Shown here: in pieces, positions 63,391 through 64,000 of the stretch | How the letters are laid out: each line of letters starts with the position of its first letter | Numbering within the stretch: position 1 is the stretch's first letter | From: Hyphomicrobiales bacterium | GTDB taxonomy: Bacteria > Pseudomonadota > Alphaproteobacteria > Rhizobiales > OSC116 | Length of the DNA stretch: 64,000 nucleotides | Assembly: GCA_013214705.1 (NCBI GenBank) | Contig: JABSRZ010000008.1 | Span: forward strand, 124,001-188,000 | Reading direction: 5' to 3' | Translations under genes and position numbers: made by a program | The notes under the pieces: model-generated | The model's database searches: none | Told to the model about the DNA's origin: nothing | What the model saw: only the letters and a program-made list of their open reading frames with translations

Positions 63391-64000
63391 TCATATCTTG
63401 TGAATAGTTGGGGGGGTATCGCAAACTTTAATCGCAATATCGACCACATGTTGGTGATGGGTGAGGTAGATGGCTTGCCCTCTATGTCCGATTTGTTCCA
63501 TGACACGACAAGCAGCGCTAGTACGATCTTCATCAAAGGTTTCGAAAATATCATCACAGAAAAAAGGTAGGCTATTACCTTGAGAAACCATTTGCTCATG
63601 AGCGGCTGCGCGAAGAGCTAAGTAAAGTTGAAAACGTGTTCCTTTGGACAGCTCGTCCACACGCTTGGATATACCATCTCCATTGACTGCCAATAGAATT
63701 TCACTTGTACCATCCGGTTGGGTCGTTAAGTGTGTATAAGCATCTTTAGTCAGCATAGCGAAGCAGCGTTCAGTCGCTGCCATCATCCCACTACGGTGGG
63801 TGTCTCGGTAGCGACGAATTGCTTCATCAGCTAGTCTGTGGCCGAGCGACAATTCTAAATGCTTTAGAGCCAATTCTTCTAGTTCCAGCTCAAGTGTGGC
63901 TTTACGTTCAGTGAGGGTCGCAATTTCAGAATTCCCTGTGACTTGGGACAGTTCTTGAGCGGATTTTACTCTCATTTCTGTCGCTTCGGTCAGTTGGTTT
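63391..64000 (-). CDS. YhaN-like ATP-binding protein, C-terminal part (5' end outside window)
   Basis: The frame is open to the window edge, giving 202 codons of a longer protein. A coiled coil (TLERKATLELELEELALKHL-like) is followed by the ATPase C-terminal half: VDELSKGTRFQLYLALRAAA (ABC signature) and LPFFCDDIFETFDEDRTSAA (Walker B), then IYLTHHQHVVDIA (H-loop). This is the pattern of YhaN/SMC-like AAA proteins, usually paired with a YhaO-type nuclease. The internal ATG at 63975 is not the start, as in-frame coiled-coil sequence continues upstream. Confidence 0.85.
   Translation of the reverse strand, partial: NQLTEATEMRVKSAQELSQVTGNSEIATLTERKATLELELEELALKHLELSLGHRLADEAIRRYRDTHRSGMMAATERCFAMLTKDAYTHLTTQPDGTSEILLAVNGDGISKRVDELSKGTRFQLYLALRAAAHEQMVSQGNSLPFFCDDIFETFDEDRTSAACRVMEQIGHRGQAIYLTHHQHVVDIAIKVCDTPPTIHKI

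Overview
The window looks like chromosomal DNA of an AT-rich alphaproteobacterium. A housekeeping block (about 6.2-26.4 kb) carries gene neighbourhoods typical of that class: dusB(nifR3)-ntrB-ntrC followed by separate ispD and ispF, lipA next to a RatA/COQ10-type gene, and rsh-rpoZ-folK. Gene order points loosely toward the Hyphomicrobiales (Rhizobiales), but I cannot place it to genus.

Left accessory flank (1-6.2 kb): a partial Panacea/DUF4065 gene, a 917-residue pentapeptide-repeat/TIR-like protein, a structured leader (possibly a phage C4-type antisense RNA) in front of a KilA-N gene, a small membrane protein, an NTF2-like protein, and a decayed copy of the 3' half of tRNA-Leu. Core block (6.2-26.4 kb): tRNA-Pro, acpS, pdxJ, a DUF2062 gene, bifunctional rsh, rpoZ, folK, a NYN-domain gene, smpB, dapA, dusB, ntrBC, ispD, ispF, pncC, ratA, lipA, an ECF sigma/anti-sigma pair between two envelope-protein genes, trhO and an FAD oxidoreductase, ending at an intact tRNA-Leu(UAA).

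Right accessory flank (26.4-64 kb): a mosaic of mobile-element and defence genes beginning at tRNA-Leu. AlpA, a VirD4/TraG-like ATPase and a replication-relaxation protein come first. A type I secretion pair with its 1433-residue RTX substrate follows, then a second coupling-protein-like ATPase, DUF3768, a RuvC-like protein, an XRE regulator and a large serine recombinase. Next is a composite region (44.7-52.9 kb) with two inverted copies of a roughly 400-nt structured RNA, two in-frame 'ghost' C-terminal tails of serine recombinases, small envelope proteins, a tyrosine recombinase and a broken IS3 element. The last 11 kb looks like a defence island: a three-gene operon with a class III cyclase-like protein, a GHKL-ATPase/nuclease-like gene, a Septu-like ATPase plus HNH pair, another HNH protein and the end of a YhaN-like ATPase.

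The most unusual signals are these. (1) The structured RNA at 44905-45301 (minus) and 52490-52896 (plus) shows compensatory base changes in at least five helices; I do not recognise its family. (2) A 29-bp core inside the 3' end of the serine recombinase gene recurs at 45390 and 50692. Each time it is followed by an in-frame tail of the same length, as if element integration swaps the recombinase C-terminus. (3) The cyclase-like operon at 53.1-55.5 kb may be an undescribed signalling or defence system.
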